Assembly: GCF_023544465.1 (NCBI RefSeq)
Contig: NZ_JALPVL010000003.1
Span: 248,001-312,000 of the forward strand
Reading direction: 5' to 3'
From: Paractinoplanes maris
GTDB taxonomy: Bacteria; Actinomycetota; Actinomycetes; Mycobacteriales; Micromonosporaceae
Length of the DNA stretch: 64,000 nucleotides
Part shown: in pieces, positions 15,012-23,073 of the stretch
How the letters are laid out: each line of letters starts with the position of its first letter
How positions within the stretch are numbered: the stretch's first letter is position 1
Translations under genes and position numbers: made by a program
The notes under the pieces: generated by a model
Told to the model about the DNA's origin: nothing
What the model saw: only the letters and a program-made list of their open reading frames with translations
Database searches by the model: none

Positions 15012-15401
15012 GTGTCTTTTGATTCTCGTCTCGCCGAAACCGGTGAGCTGACCGTTGACCTGCTGGACCGCCCGAAGCGGGGCCGTCACCGGTCGCCCGG
15101 CGCCAACCAGAACAAGACCGCCTATCAGCCGCGCCGGTATGCGGCGGACACCGGTGAGCTGGCGAAGGTGGTGGAGCCGGCCAGGGCGCTCGACTTCCCG
15201 CCGCTGGTCGGTGAGGGGCCGACGGAGCACATCGTGCTGCCCGCTTCCCCGCCGGTGCTGCCCGCTCCTCTGCCGTCGCTGCTGCTGCCGACGCGTGCCC
15301 CCGCCGCCGCGCTGGCCGCTGAGCAGCATCCGTCGCGCAAGGACCGCATGGTGCAGGGCTTCCTGCAGGCGCTGCAGACCATCCGGCGGGCCGCGCAGTG
15401 A
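15012..15401 (+). CDS. Hypothetical phage protein, Pro/Ala-rich
   Basis: 129 residues, GTG start behind gagg. A basic N-terminal third (RPKRGRHRSPGANQNK), a Pro/Leu/Ala-rich middle and a short C-terminal helix (VQGFLQALQTIRRAAQ). Low complexity suggests a disordered linker protein. The last codons overlap the next gene. Confidence 0.5.
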   Translation: MSFDSRLAETGELTVDLLDRPKRGRHRSPGANQNKTAYQPRRYAADTGELAKVVEPARALDFPPLVGEGPTEHIVLPASPPVLPAPLPSLLLPTRAPAAALAAEQHPSRKDRMVQGFLQALQTIRRAAQ

Positions 15402-15673
15402 GCCGGGCGTTCGAGGTTGGTTTCTGGGCGCTGTACATGGCTGCCGCCATGTTGTTGCTGGCCTTGCTGGTGCAGGCGTTCGGCGCGGACTGGCTCCGTC
15501 GTGCTCGAGCCGCCCGGGCGTGGTTGCGCCTGCGGGTGCTGCGGCGGTGGCGCCGCTCCAGCCTCGGGGCGATGTGGCATGCGCGCCGGGTCATGGCCGA
15601 GGTCGACGTGGACGACTGGGCGTTCCAGCTGGTTGTCGAGGACTGGGCGATGCGTGAGGAGGACGAGCGGTGA
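15398..15673 (+). CDS. Small single-pass membrane protein
   Basis: 91 residues with a strong hydrophobic helix (LYMAAAMLLLALLVQAFGA, about 12-30), a highly basic segment (RRARAARAWLRLRVLRRWRR), then an acidic amphipathic end. N-out/C-in topology is predicted from the positive-inside rule. Translationally coupled on both sides. No function assigned. Confidence 0.55.
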   Translation: MSRAFEVGFWALYMAAAMLLLALLVQAFGADWLRRARAARAWLRLRVLRRWRRSSLGAMWHARRVMAEVDVDDWAFQLVVEDWAMREEDER

Positions 15674-15879
15674 GCGGCTTCCTCATCTGCTATCTGTGCG
15701 AGCTCGCAGGGCGTGGGCCGGGCGAGCGGTTCAAGGTGCCGGCGGACGGTCCGGGTCAGGCCCGGATGGAACGCCACGTGCTCGAGCCGCACCCTGCCAC
15801 GGATCTCGCTGGTGTCCGGGTGCCGGACACTCGCCCGATCGACCTCGACCTCGACGGCGGGGAGGGCGGCAGCCGGTGA
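15670..15879 (+). CDS. Small hypothetical protein with CxxC
   Basis: 69 residues. N-terminal CYLCELAGRG and a later pair of His (ERHVLEPH) could form one zinc site. The C-terminus is acidic (DLDLDGGEGG). Coupled to the neighbours by 3-4 bp overlaps. No family recognised. Confidence 0.5.
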   Translation: MSGFLICYLCELAGRGPGERFKVPADGPGQARMERHVLEPHPATDLAGVRVPDTRPIDLDLDGGEGGSR

Positions 15880-16112
15880 ACGACTCGACTCACTTCCCCG
15901 CGTTCAACGGTCGCGGTCACCGCCGCAAGAAGGTCGTGAACATGCCGCACCCGGACCGTTACCGGCCGGACCCGCTGGAGTTGCGGGCGCTGGAGCTGAT
16001 CGGCGAGGTGGACGCGTGGCTGAAAGCGCAGCAGGACCGTGAGGCGCGGGCGGCACGGGCACGGTTCGACGCGGTAGTTGAGGGCTGGGAGCGCGGTGAT
16101 CCGGGTGAGTGA
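15876..16112 (+). CDS. Small hypothetical protein
   Basis: 78 residues from GTG 15876, which overlaps the previous stop. Basic start (GRGHRRKKVVNMPHPDRYRPDP) then a charged helix (LELRALELIGEVDAWLKAQQ...) of coiled-coil type. Function unknown. Confidence 0.5.
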   Translation: MNDSTHFPAFNGRGHRRKKVVNMPHPDRYRPDPLELRALELIGEVDAWLKAQQDREARAARARFDAVVEGWERGDPGE

Positions 16113-16476
16113 CAACCATGCGTGGCCGCCGGCTCGGACCCCCGAGCAGCAGGCGTTGGACAACGCGCAGCTGGCGCGTGCTCACCTCGGTCAGCTGGTG
16201 CAGCAGTTGAAGGGCGACGACAACCAGCCGTGGCGGGGGCGGCTCCTCGCCGCGGTCGGGGATCTGGACCGGTTCACCGACGGGCTCGAGCAGGGTGCGG
16301 TGGAGGTGGAGGCTGCCCCGTCAGCTCAGGCACCCGTCCCGATGCGGCGACCTGAGCCCGAGCAGGAACCTGCCGAAGTGCCGGGAGGGGCGCATCGCCT
16401 CATGGGTGAGGACACGCGGGCCTGGTTCAAGGGCGGGAACGCTGTGCCGATGCGCCGCAACCGCGGGCCGCAGTGA
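16105..16476 (+). CDS. Hypothetical phage protein
   Basis: 123 residues from GTG 16105 (an in-frame GTG at 16096 is also possible). A helical N-terminal domain (EQQALDNAQLARAHLGQLVQQL) and a Pro/Glu-rich linker ending in a basic tail. It overlaps both neighbours. The PEP-rich linker suggests a two-part architecture; no family is recognised. Confidence 0.5.
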   Translation: MSDNHAWPPARTPEQQALDNAQLARAHLGQLVQQLKGDDNQPWRGRLLAAVGDLDRFTDGLEQGAVEVEAAPSAQAPVPMRRPEPEQEPAEVPGGAHRLMGEDTRAWFKGGNAVPMRRNRGPQ

Positions 16477-16694
16477 GGTGGCTTGAGGACGCGGGCGCGG
16501 TTCTGACGAACGGGCCCGCCCTGTTCGGCTGTGCGGTGTTCACGGCGGCAGTGTTCGGTGCGGCCTGCTACGGGGCGGGGTTCCGGGCTGGCCGGCACGA
16601 GCGGGCTGTCGACCGGGTTGAGGCCGCGATGGTGCGGGCTGTGGGCGAGCAGGTCGGGCAGCTGGTGCCAGGGCAGCGGCGGAGCGAGCCGTGA
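16473..16694 (+). CDS. Small membrane protein
   Basis: 73 residues, GTG start. One hydrophobic helix (ALFGCAVFTAAVFGAACYGAG, residues 16-36) followed by a basic turn and an amphipathic helix. It ends 5 bp before the convergent ribbon-helix-helix gene, so this is the last gene of the first small-gene cassette. Confidence 0.55.
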   Translation: MRWLEDAGAVLTNGPALFGCAVFTAAVFGAACYGAGFRAGRHERAVDRVEAAMVRAVGEQVGQLVPGQRRSEP

Positions 16695-16699
16695 GCGGG

Positions 16700-17038
16700 T
16701 CAGCCTTCGTCGTCGGCCGACTCGGCGGCTTGGGCCTTCTTCGCTGCGAGTCTCGCGTTAGCGCGCGGGGTTCGGCTCTTCTTCAGTGGTCCCCGGCGCT
16801 TTCCGGGCAGCGGCGTATCGGGGTTGTCGAGCCGCCATTCGATGTACGCCTTCAGGTCGGCGGACCGGCCGCCGTTACCGACGAGCTCGCCGTACTCGTC
16901 CCAGGTGTCTTGGTCGAGTCGGAACCGGCGGAGGTCACTGTCAGGCACGACGCCAGCGTAGGGGGCGACCTTGATCGAGGGCAACGACTGTGGCGACGGG
17001 TCACTTCCGTGTCGGGTTCGTGTGATGGCTTGAGTCAT
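16700..17038 (-). CDS. Ribbon-helix-helix-like DNA-binding protein
   Basis: 112 residues. The segment LRRFRLDQDTWDEYGELVGNGGRSADLKAYIEWRL (about 35-70) has the strand-helix-helix pattern of Arc/CopG repressors, with alternating FRL for the DNA-contacting ribbon. The C-terminal tail is basic then acidic. ATG 17038 is chosen over the GTG-led extension to 17089 because the extension would translate the operator repeats. It is divergent from a GIY-YIG-like gene, with two 12-bp tandem repeats just upstream, so autoregulation and control of that gene are likely. Confidence 0.6.
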   Translation of the reverse strand: MTQAITRTRHGSDPSPQSLPSIKVAPYAGVVPDSDLRRFRLDQDTWDEYGELVGNGGRSADLKAYIEWRLDNPDTPLPGKRRGPLKKSRTPRANARLAAKKAQAAESADDEG

Positions 17039-17045
17039 GCCGCCA

Positions 17046-17069
17046 TTGTGGCTACAGTTGTGGCTACAG
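17046..17069. promoter_or_regulatory. Two perfect 12-bp tandem repeats, likely RHH operator
   Basis: TTGTGGCTACAG occurs twice head-to-tail (17046-17057 and 17058-17069) between divergent genes, 8 bp from the RHH start codon. Tandem direct repeats about one helical turn apart are the usual targets of ribbon-helix-helix dimers. Confidence 0.6.
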
Positions 17070-17107
17070 AGCAAGTGTGCGGGTAGCACTTACCGCTAGG
17101 AGATCTC

Positions 17108-17452
17108 GTGCCTTTCTTGTCCGAACTTGAGTCCCGAACCGATGGCTGCATCTACGTCGTCCGGTTCGACAACGACGAGTTCAAGGTCGGTAGAAGCCAG
17201 AACATGCACACCCGGCTGCGTTCACTACGCATCGCGGCGGGGCAGTTCCGCCGACGCATTAACGGCGGCTGGTACTCCCCCGATCATGCGGACTGGCTTG
17301 AGAACGAGACCCGCCTCATCGACTTCTGCTTGGAGACCTTCGGTGCCCCGACATGGGGGCTTGAGCAGTTCCGCGGCGATTACTCGGTCGCCCGGCAGTA
17401 CGCCGAATGGCTCACCGCCTCAACCGACCTCAACGAGGGAGCACGACCATGA
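17108..17452 (+). CDS. GIY-YIG/T5orf172-like protein
   Basis: 114 residues, GTG start after ctaggag. CIYVVRFDNDEFKVGRSQNMHTRLRSL (residues 14-40) matches the start of the MUG113/T5orf172 branch of the GIY-YIG superfamily: IYVV and KVGRS for the two strands, then the conserved Arg. A WLENETRLIDFCLETFG helix with a Glu follows. The domain is short and may be nuclease-dead or act with a partner. It opens the rightward unit controlled by the adjacent RHH operators. Confidence 0.6.
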   Translation: MPFLSELESRTDGCIYVVRFDNDEFKVGRSQNMHTRLRSLRIAAGQFRRRINGGWYSPDHADWLENETRLIDFCLETFGAPTWGLEQFRGDYSVARQYAEWLTASTDLNEGARP

Positions 17453-17757
17453 CTACCAATCACCTGAGCGGCCCCTGGCGGGCTGTGCTGGTCGCAGACG
17501 AAGACGGAAACGGCCGCTTCGAGGTCGAGAACTTCGACTACATGACCGGCTCGGACGAGGTCGATATCTCGATCCGCCGTGGCACTGCACTGCCGGACGT
17601 GGACGGCAACCTCCCGGTGTCCTACCGGTCCGGCGACATCATCGAACTTTGGGAAGGCCTGTACGTCGAGGACGGCGACCCGAGCACTGACGGCCCTGCC
17701 CGTTGGGCGCAGGCGCAGGCGATGGCGGCCGGGCTGAACGCTGCGAGTGCCGCATGA
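17449..17757 (+). CDS. Hypothetical phage protein
   Basis: 102 residues from ATG 17449, in an ATGA overlap with the GIY-YIG-like gene. Beta-rich and acidic (GRFEVENFDYMTGSDEVDISI), with a C-terminal Ala-rich helix. No recognised family. Confidence 0.55.
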   Translation: MTTNHLSGPWRAVLVADEDGNGRFEVENFDYMTGSDEVDISIRRGTALPDVDGNLPVSYRSGDIIELWEGLYVEDGDPSTDGPARWAQAQAMAAGLNAASAA

Positions 17758-17990
17758 GCGCCGACGACATGTACCGCAAGGCGTACTTCGAGATCGACGC
17801 AGTCCTCGACAAAGCGCTCGGCACCCAGGAAGAGGACGGGGCGGGCGCAGGCATCGTCGCCGACGTCATGCTTCTCGCTTACCGATACGAGCTCGCATTG
17901 CAGGCGCTCAAGGCCGCAGGCGCTTCGCTCGCCGCCGCAGAGATCCGTCGCGCTGAGCTGCCGGATCCGTTCGAGGGAATGGCGGGGTGA
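17754..17990 (+). CDS. Small helical phage protein
   Basis: 78 residues from ATG 17754. Predicted almost wholly helical and acidic (MYRKAYFEIDAVLDKALGTQ...). Coupled by ATGA overlaps. Function unknown. Confidence 0.55.
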   Translation: MSADDMYRKAYFEIDAVLDKALGTQEEDGAGAGIVADVMLLAYRYELALQALKAAGASLAAAEIRRAELPDPFEGMAG

Positions 17991-18160
17991 CTTCCCCCGA
18001 GCCCATCCCATCCAAGTGCGCCGGCCCGACCGGTGCAGGCATCGAGCCGAACCCGTGTCGCGTGCCGGGAACAACGCCGCGCTGCCTGATCTGCCCGGCA
18101 TCCCCGAACTACTGGCGCCGCGACGAGACGGCGACTTCCGAAGGAGCTGGTGCCCGATGA
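17987..18160 (+). CDS. Tiny Cys-containing protein
   Basis: 57 residues from GTG 17987 (overlapping the previous stop) to TGA 18158-18160, which overlaps the next ATG. Four Cys (SKCAG, NPCRV, PRCLIC) in a Pro-rich chain look like a small zinc knuckle. Coupling on both sides supports that it is real. Confidence 0.5.
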   Translation: MTSPEPIPSKCAGPTGAGIEPNPCRVPGTTPRCLICPASPNYWRRDETATSEGAGAR

Positions 18161-18417
18161 ACACGACCCAGGTCATCCTCCGCGCCACCGATGCGATCTC
18201 CCGCCTCGACGACGGCCAGGCCACCCAAGCCGACCGTCTGATCGCCGAGGTGTTCGACCGGCACAGCGAGGCCTCTGCCTACCACCTGGCCCAGCGCCTC
18301 GACGTCCTGCCCGCTGACGTGTGCCCGTGCAGTCAGCCTAAAGACCCGGCCGAGCCGACGTGCCTCTCCTGCTACCTCGAACACGACGACGCGATGCGGA
18401 GGGCTTCCGATGTCTAG
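18157..18417 (+). CDS. Small hypothetical protein with Cys cluster
   Basis: 86 residues from ATG 18157. Helical N-terminal two thirds; C-terminal CPCSQPKDPAEPTCLSC has four Cys spaced for one zinc ion. It immediately precedes and overlaps the YqaJ exonuclease gene by 8 bp, so it may belong to the recombination module. Confidence 0.55.
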   Translation: MNTTQVILRATDAISRLDDGQATQADRLIAEVFDRHSEASAYHLAQRLDVLPADVCPCSQPKDPAEPTCLSCYLEHDDAMRRASDV

Positions 18418-19390
18418 CGCGACCCTGACTGGCCCGGTCGGCGTCATCGGCTGGGAGTTGGACGACGACGCGTGGCGTGAGCAGCGCAAGCACGGCCTGG
18501 GCGGCTCGGACATCTCCGCCGTCCTGGGCTTCTCCGGGTACACGTCGCCGTGGGCGGTGTGGGCGGAGAAGACCGGTGTCCGCTCGTGGCAGGACGACAT
18601 CTCCTCGGCCGCCGCGGACCTGGGTGTCGAGTTGGAGCCGTGGCTGCTGGGCAAAGCGGCCCGCCTGCTCGGTGTGGACGTCACCCAGCCGGAGTTCCGC
18701 ACGTACGCCCACCCTGTTCACCGCTGGCGCACCTGCTCCCCCGACGGCATCAGCCCACTCGGCCTGATCGAGCTCAAGACGGCCGGCCTCGCCTCAGGTT
18801 TCGGTTCCCCGCCCGGCTGGGCCGACGGCGGCACTCCCTTGGGCTACGAATTCCAGTGCCGCTGGTCGCTGCACGTCATGGACGCCGCCCGCATCGACCT
18901 GATCGGGCTGGTCGCCGGCATGGGAGTCGTGCACCGCACCTTCCACCGCGACCTGGCCATCGAAGCCGACCTGGTCGACCAAGTGTCGGAGTGGCACCGC
19001 CGCCACATCGTCGGCGGCGTTGAGCCGCCGCTGGGCGCGGTCGACAACGACGACATGCTCCGGCGTTACCCGGTCACCACCGGTGCCACCGTGGACCTGT
19101 CCGGCACCCATGCGGCCGAGCTGCACCAGGCGTACCTGTCCGCCCGTGCCCGCGAGTCCCGCGCGAAGGCTGACAAGGAAGCCGCCGGCGCCGCCTTGAA
19201 GAACCTGATCGGTGTTGCTGAGGCCGCCGAGGTCGAGGACAAGACCATCGCGAAGTGGTCGGCGAAGAAGGGCTCGGTCGACTGGCCTGCCCTGGTCGCT
19301 GAGCTGGTCGAGAAGCACTCCCTCCCGGCGCCGAACCCCGAGTCCTACCGCAAGCCCTCGTCCCGAACCCTCTACGTGAAAGAGGTTTGA
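18410..19390 (+). CDS. YqaJ-type viral recombinase (lambda exonuclease-like)
   Basis: 326 residues. The PF09588 nuclease core has GGSDISAVLG at its start, the acidic VELEPW, CSPDG with the metal-binding Asp, and ELKT as the E-x-K pair, then a Gln-containing helix (EFQCRW). The C-terminal third is a charged helix. It degrades one strand of double-stranded DNA ends, leaving a single strand for the annealing protein encoded next. With RecT and SSB it makes a single-strand-annealing recombination system for phage DNA. Confidence 0.88.
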   Translation: MSSATLTGPVGVIGWELDDDAWREQRKHGLGGSDISAVLGFSGYTSPWAVWAEKTGVRSWQDDISSAAADLGVELEPWLLGKAARLLGVDVTQPEFRTYAHPVHRWRTCSPDGISPLGLIELKTAGLASGFGSPPGWADGGTPLGYEFQCRWSLHVMDAARIDLIGLVAGMGVVHRTFHRDLAIEADLVDQVSEWHRRHIVGGVEPPLGAVDNDDMLRRYPVTTGATVDLSGTHAAELHQAYLSARARESRAKADKEAAGAALKNLIGVAEAAEVEDKTIAKWSAKKGSVDWPALVAELVEKHSLPAPNPESYRKPSSRTLYVKEV

Positions 19391-19392
19391 CC

Positions 19393-20271
19393 ATGACTGC
19401 CGCCCCGACCAACGCTGCCACCGCCCTGGCCACTCGCCGCGAGAACGGCGGGGTGTCCCAGAACTCGCTCGCCGACAAGATCCGGTCGATGGAGAAGCAG
19501 TTCCAGCTCGCCATGCCCAAGGGCGCGGAGGCGACGCAACTCATCCGGGATGCTCTGACCGCGTTGCGGACGACGAAGAACCTGGAGAAGTGCGACGCCG
19601 ATTCGGTGCTCGGTTCACTGATGACCTGCGCCCAGCTCGGACTGCGCCCTGGTGTCCTCGGCCACGCCTGGGTGCTGCCGTTCTGGACCTCAAAGCACCA
19701 CAAGGATGAGAACGACCGGTGGGTCGGTGGTCATAAAGCCCAACTCGTCATTGGCTACCAGGGTTACATCGACTTGGCCCACCGCGCCCCGAAGGTCGCC
19801 TCGATCATCGCCCGGACCGCGTACGCCGGGGATGCCTTCGACGTGGACTACGGCATCGCCGACACGATCATCCACAAGCCGAACTTGTTCGGGGAACGCG
19901 GCGATCCGATCGCCTACTACGCCATCGTGAAGTACGACGGCGGCGGCTACGCGTTCTTTGTTATGTCGCACGCCGACATGCTCCGGTACCGGCAGGACAA
20001 CGCGACCGCGAAAACTCGCGAGGGCAAGGTGTTCGGCCCGTGGGTGGACAACTTCGAGGGCATGGCCCACAAGACCTGCGTCCGGCAGTTGGCGAAATGG
20101 ATGCCGAAGTCGACTGAGTTGGCGCAGGCGATTGCTGCCGACGAGGGCGTGCGGGTGGACCTGCGTCCGCAGGCGGACGTGGCCGAGGTGACCGATCACC
20201 CGGAGGTAGTGGAGGGCGAGGTCATTGACACGCCGGCCACTGACGGCCAAGCCGCGGACGGTGGCCAGTGA
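19393..20271 (+). CDS. recT: RecT-family single-strand annealing protein
   Basis: 292 residues from ATG 19393, with gaaagagg upstream (TTG 19387 is an in-frame alternative). Typical RecT blocks: LMTCAQLGLRPG, HAWVLPFW, AQLVIGYQGYIDLAHRA, FDVDYG, YAIVKYDGGGYAFFVMSHADMLRYR and THKTCVRQLAKW-like (MAHKTCVRQLAKWMPKS). It coats single-stranded DNA and anneals complementary strands. Its place directly after YqaJ defines the exonuclease/annealase pair. Confidence 0.93.
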   Translation: MTAAPTNAATALATRRENGGVSQNSLADKIRSMEKQFQLAMPKGAEATQLIRDALTALRTTKNLEKCDADSVLGSLMTCAQLGLRPGVLGHAWVLPFWTSKHHKDENDRWVGGHKAQLVIGYQGYIDLAHRAPKVASIIARTAYAGDAFDVDYGIADTIIHKPNLFGERGDPIAYYAIVKYDGGGYAFFVMSHADMLRYRQDNATAKTREGKVFGPWVDNFEGMAHKTCVRQLAKWMPKSTELAQAIAADEGVRVDLRPQADVAEVTDHPEVVEGEVIDTPATDGQAADGGQ

Positions 20272-21092
20272 CCGCCTGGTGGGAGAGCCCCTTCCTGGTG
20301 CTCGACACGGAAACCTCTTCGGCTGACCCCGAGGAGGCCCGTGTGGGCTCGATCTGCACGGCGGTGATCGACCCGGCCGCGAAGTCGAAGAAGGTCAGCA
20401 ACGCCCTGGCGGCGATCGACATGCCCGCGGGTGCGTCAGCGGTGAACGGGCTGACCACGGAGCACCTGATGGCCGAGGGTAAGCCGTCCGCTGATGTGCT
20501 GGACGAGTACTGCGGTGAGCTCGCCGCGTCCCTGGCCCTCGGTGTCCCGCTGGTCATCATGAACGCCCCGTACGACCTGACTGTGCTGGACCGGGACTGC
20601 CGCCGCAACAGTGTCCCGACGATCGGTGACCGACTCGAAGGCGCCCCGCTGGGTCCGATCGTGGACCCGGGCGTGCTGGACAAGAAAGTCGAGAAGTACC
20701 GGCGACGGGTGTCCGAGACCCAGGGTGCCCGCTGCCTGAAGACCTTGGCCCAGGTGCACGGCATCGGCTGGGATGACGAACTGGCGCACACCGCCGAGTA
20801 CGACGCGTTGCAGGCGGGCCGAGTGGCGTGGGCGCTGATGCGCCGCTACCCGCTACTGGCCGGCATGTCGCTGGCCGAGCTGCACGACGCTCAGGTGGGT
20901 TGGTACGCGGAGCAGGCGGCGTCGCTGGCGCAGTTCTTCCGCAAGAAGGCCAACCAGGTCGAGTTCGAGGCCCGGCGAACCGCCGACGCTGGGGACCGGG
21001 ACACGCTTCTCGCCGACGTGCAGCAGATCCGGGCCAGCGCCGATGGCGTGACCCTTGACTGGCCGATGCGCACATTCGGCGGCGCTCGATGA
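20268..21092 (+). CDS. DnaQ-like 3'-5' exonuclease
   Basis: 274 residues. Exo I is LVLDTETSS (Asp13, Glu15), Exo II is NAPYDLTVLDRD, and Exo III is HTAEYDALQAG, giving the DEDDh set. The C-terminal 70 residues form a charged helical extension (AQFFRKKANQVEFEARRTADAGDR). It is likely an RNase T/DNA polymerase III epsilon-type exonuclease used in replication or in trimming recombination intermediates. Coupled to recT by an ATGA-type overlap. Confidence 0.88.
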   Translation: MTAWWESPFLVLDTETSSADPEEARVGSICTAVIDPAAKSKKVSNALAAIDMPAGASAVNGLTTEHLMAEGKPSADVLDEYCGELAASLALGVPLVIMNAPYDLTVLDRDCRRNSVPTIGDRLEGAPLGPIVDPGVLDKKVEKYRRRVSETQGARCLKTLAQVHGIGWDDELAHTAEYDALQAGRVAWALMRRYPLLAGMSLAELHDAQVGWYAEQAASLAQFFRKKANQVEFEARRTADAGDRDTLLADVQQIRASADGVTLDWPMRTFGGAR

Positions 21093-21439
21093 CTCACAAG
21101 ATGTCCCCTGCGGAGATCGAGGAAGCGATCGCCGCCTCCGGTGATCTGCTCGAGGACTCGGTGGACATCATCGACGAGTTGCAGGGGACTTTCCTGTTCG
21201 CCGATGCGGAGCTGGATCGCGCGTTCGCCCGGGCGTACCTAAACCATCAGGGCCCGCAGCAGGAGAAGCGGTATGCGGCGGAGCTGGCTACGGAGAAGGA
21301 GCGCACGGCGAGGGACCAGGCTTTCCTGATCTTCAAGTACGCCGAGCGGAAGGCCAACGCGGTCGACCGGCGCATCTCGGGCCTGCAGACCCGAAGCAAG
21401 TCGGCGAACAACGCGATGAACACCTACGGGGGTCGCTGA
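21089..21439 (+). CDS. Hypothetical protein of the recombination module
   Basis: 116 residues, mostly charged helices with a possible coiled coil (QEKRYAAELATEKERTARDQAFLIFKYAERKANAVDRRI), and a distinctive C-terminus, LQTRSKSANNAMNTYGGR. Coupled to the exonuclease and HNH genes by start/stop overlaps. Function unknown. Confidence 0.6.
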   Translation: MTHKMSPAEIEEAIAASGDLLEDSVDIIDELQGTFLFADAELDRAFARAYLNHQGPQQEKRYAAELATEKERTARDQAFLIFKYAERKANAVDRRISGLQTRSKSANNAMNTYGGR

Positions 21440-21948
21440 TGAAGCGCTCCGCCATGCCGGCCAGGACGAAGCCGCTCGAGCAGAAGTCGCCGCTGAAGCG
21501 CGCGACCGCTCTCAACGCTTCCCCGCTGGCCCGCAGCGCCGTTCACGCCCGTGAGGCCAAGCGCGCCAACCAGCCGAAGCGCGCACGTGACACCGGCCCG
21601 TCGAAGGCGGTCCGAGCTCTGGTCGCCGTGCGGTCGGAGGGCTGGTGCGAGTGGCATGACTGCTGGCTGGTCGCCGCTGAGGTTCACCACCGTCTGAACC
21701 GCAAGAACGGCGGGCGCCACGGTGAGGCCGCGGTCCGCATCAACCAGCCGGCATGGCTGCTGCACGCCTGCCGCCGACACCACTCACTTGTGACATCGCC
21801 TGTCGGTGCCGACCGGGCGCTGGCCCGCGAGTCGGGCTGGCTGCTGCACGAGCACGAGGACGCCCTTTCAGTTCCGGTGCTGTCCCGCCACGGCCTCGTC
21901 CTGCTGGAGAACGACGGCACCCACACCCCCACGACCAAGGAGGACTGA
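21439..21948 (+). CDS. HNH-type endonuclease-like protein
   Basis: 169 residues. A basic N-terminal half (about 25 Lys/Arg) leads to CEWHDCW, then AEVHHRLNRKNGGRHG, then NQPAWLLHACRRHHSLVTS. This is the beta-beta-alpha-metal HNH layout with paired His and Cys ligands. Here, between recombination genes and SSB, it could resolve or nick DNA; HNH proteins near terminase have a packaging role instead. Confidence 0.7.
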   Translation: MKRSAMPARTKPLEQKSPLKRATALNASPLARSAVHAREAKRANQPKRARDTGPSKAVRALVAVRSEGWCEWHDCWLVAAEVHHRLNRKNGGRHGEAAVRINQPAWLLHACRRHHSLVTSPVGADRALARESGWLLHEHEDALSVPVLSRHGLVLLENDGTHTPTTKED

Positions 21949-21950
21949 CC

Positions 21951-22100
21951 ATGACTGACCCGCTGCCCACCCTGGACGACGCCGACCGCGACCTGCACGA
22001 GGCGGTCCTCGAGCAAGGCCACGACTCCCCCAGCTACCCAGACCAGCTGCCCGGCTGGGACGACGCCGGCGGTTGGGACGAGTACGAGGTTGCGGCGTGA
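21951..22100 (+). CDS. Tiny acidic protein
   Basis: 49 residues from ATG 21951 behind a strong aaggagg. Very acidic (TLDDADRDLHEAV, GWDDAGGWDEYEV). It might be a DNA mimic or a partner-binding peptide, but no evidence decides this. Overlaps the RusA gene. Confidence 0.5.
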   Translation: MTDPLPTLDDADRDLHEAVLEQGHDSPSYPDQLPGWDDAGGWDEYEVAA

Positions 22101-22603
22101 GCACGATGACCGTGACCCGCCAGTGGACGTTGCTGATCCCGGCGCCAGCCCCGCTGTGGTCGACGAACGACTCGCACAAGAAGGGTCCGCGGGCCACGTC
22201 GGCGAGCCGTGTCCGGTGGCGGTCCGCTGGGTTCACCGCCGCGCAGAAGGCAGGCTTGCCCAAGGGTTTGTCGCGGGTGCGGTACGCGATCACGTTCCAC
22301 TTCAAAGACCGGCTGCACCGTGACGCGCTGAACTACTCCGAAACCGCGAAGCCGGTGATCGACTCGTGGGGTCCGCCGTTCGTGCAGAAACCCACCCCGA
22401 AGAAGCCGCAGGGCTCGTCGGCGCCGGGCTGGGGTTTGATCCCGGACGACACCCCGCAGTTCCTGGAGTCGACGTCGCTGGCGATCGGCCCGCTGTGGCG
22501 TGAGGTGCTGGCCGGTCTCCCCGAGCGGGAGCAACGCCCCCTGGCGTCCCCGTACGGCGGCCTGACGGTGGTCATCACCGACCTGAGCGGGGTGTCGGCG
22601 TGA
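22097..22603 (+). CDS. RusA-like Holliday junction resolvase
   Basis: 168 residues from GTG 22097. The family signature is present: FKDRLHRDALNYSETAKPVIDSWG supplies the first catalytic Asp group and GLIPDDTPQFLE the Asp pair. The fold starts with the usual PxxxxWSTND-type strand. RusA dimers cut four-way junctions symmetrically and would resolve products of the YqaJ/RecT system before packaging. Confidence 0.82.
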   Translation: MSTMTVTRQWTLLIPAPAPLWSTNDSHKKGPRATSASRVRWRSAGFTAAQKAGLPKGLSRVRYAITFHFKDRLHRDALNYSETAKPVIDSWGPPFVQKPTPKKPQGSSAPGWGLIPDDTPQFLESTSLAIGPLWREVLAGLPEREQRPLASPYGGLTVVITDLSGVSA

Positions 22604-22800
22604 CCCCGCTGAAGCTGCGGGTGGTGTGGCCGATCGAGCAGCCCGGCATGTTCGGCGAGTTGTCGGTCACCGTGGCCCGCGCCGAGTTGCCGCACATCGC
22701 CGACGAGTGTCAGGCCACCATCGTCGGCCCTCCCGTGTTCACCACCAGCCGCGGTCAGCTCGTCTGTGAGGCGCCGGCAATCCGGAGGGCAGCGGCGTGA
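22600..22800 (+). CDS. Small hypothetical protein
   Basis: 66 residues, beta-rich (KLRVVWPIEQPG, LSVTVARAELPHI, QATIVGPPVFTTS). Coupled by overlaps to RusA and the HTH gene. No family recognised. Confidence 0.5.
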   Translation: MTPLKLRVVWPIEQPGMFGELSVTVARAELPHIADECQATIVGPPVFTTSRGQLVCEAPAIRRAAA

Positions 22801-23072
22801 CCGCTCCGACGTTGCGCCCGATCCGCATCACCGACGCCGCCGCCGTAGGTGCTCTCGTCGCTGACCTGCGCTCGATGTGCCTGCTCAGTCAGCGCCAGCT
22901 GTGCGAGGAGATCGGCGGCATGGAGCAGGCGCGGCTGTCCGAGTGGGAGACCGGCAAGGCCATCCCCACGCTGCCCTACCTGATCCCAGCACTGCGGGCG
23001 CTCGGCTTCGACCTCGCGCTCATCCCCCGCGAAGACACCGAGCCATCGACCCCTCAACGAAAGGCGGCCTGA
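22797..23072 (+). CDS. XRE-family HTH protein
   Basis: 91 residues. An HTH at about 16-72 ([40 protein letters not shown]) followed by [12 protein letters not shown], the typical end of short antitoxin-like/phage XRE regulators. It lies inside the early operon and is not divergent from anything, so it probably regulates a distant promoter. Confidence 0.75.
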   Translation: MTAPTLRPIRITDAAAVGALVADLRSMCLLSQRQLCEEIGGMEQARLSEWETGKAIPTLPYLIPALRALGFDLALIPREDTEPSTPQRKAA

Positions 23073-23073
23073 C

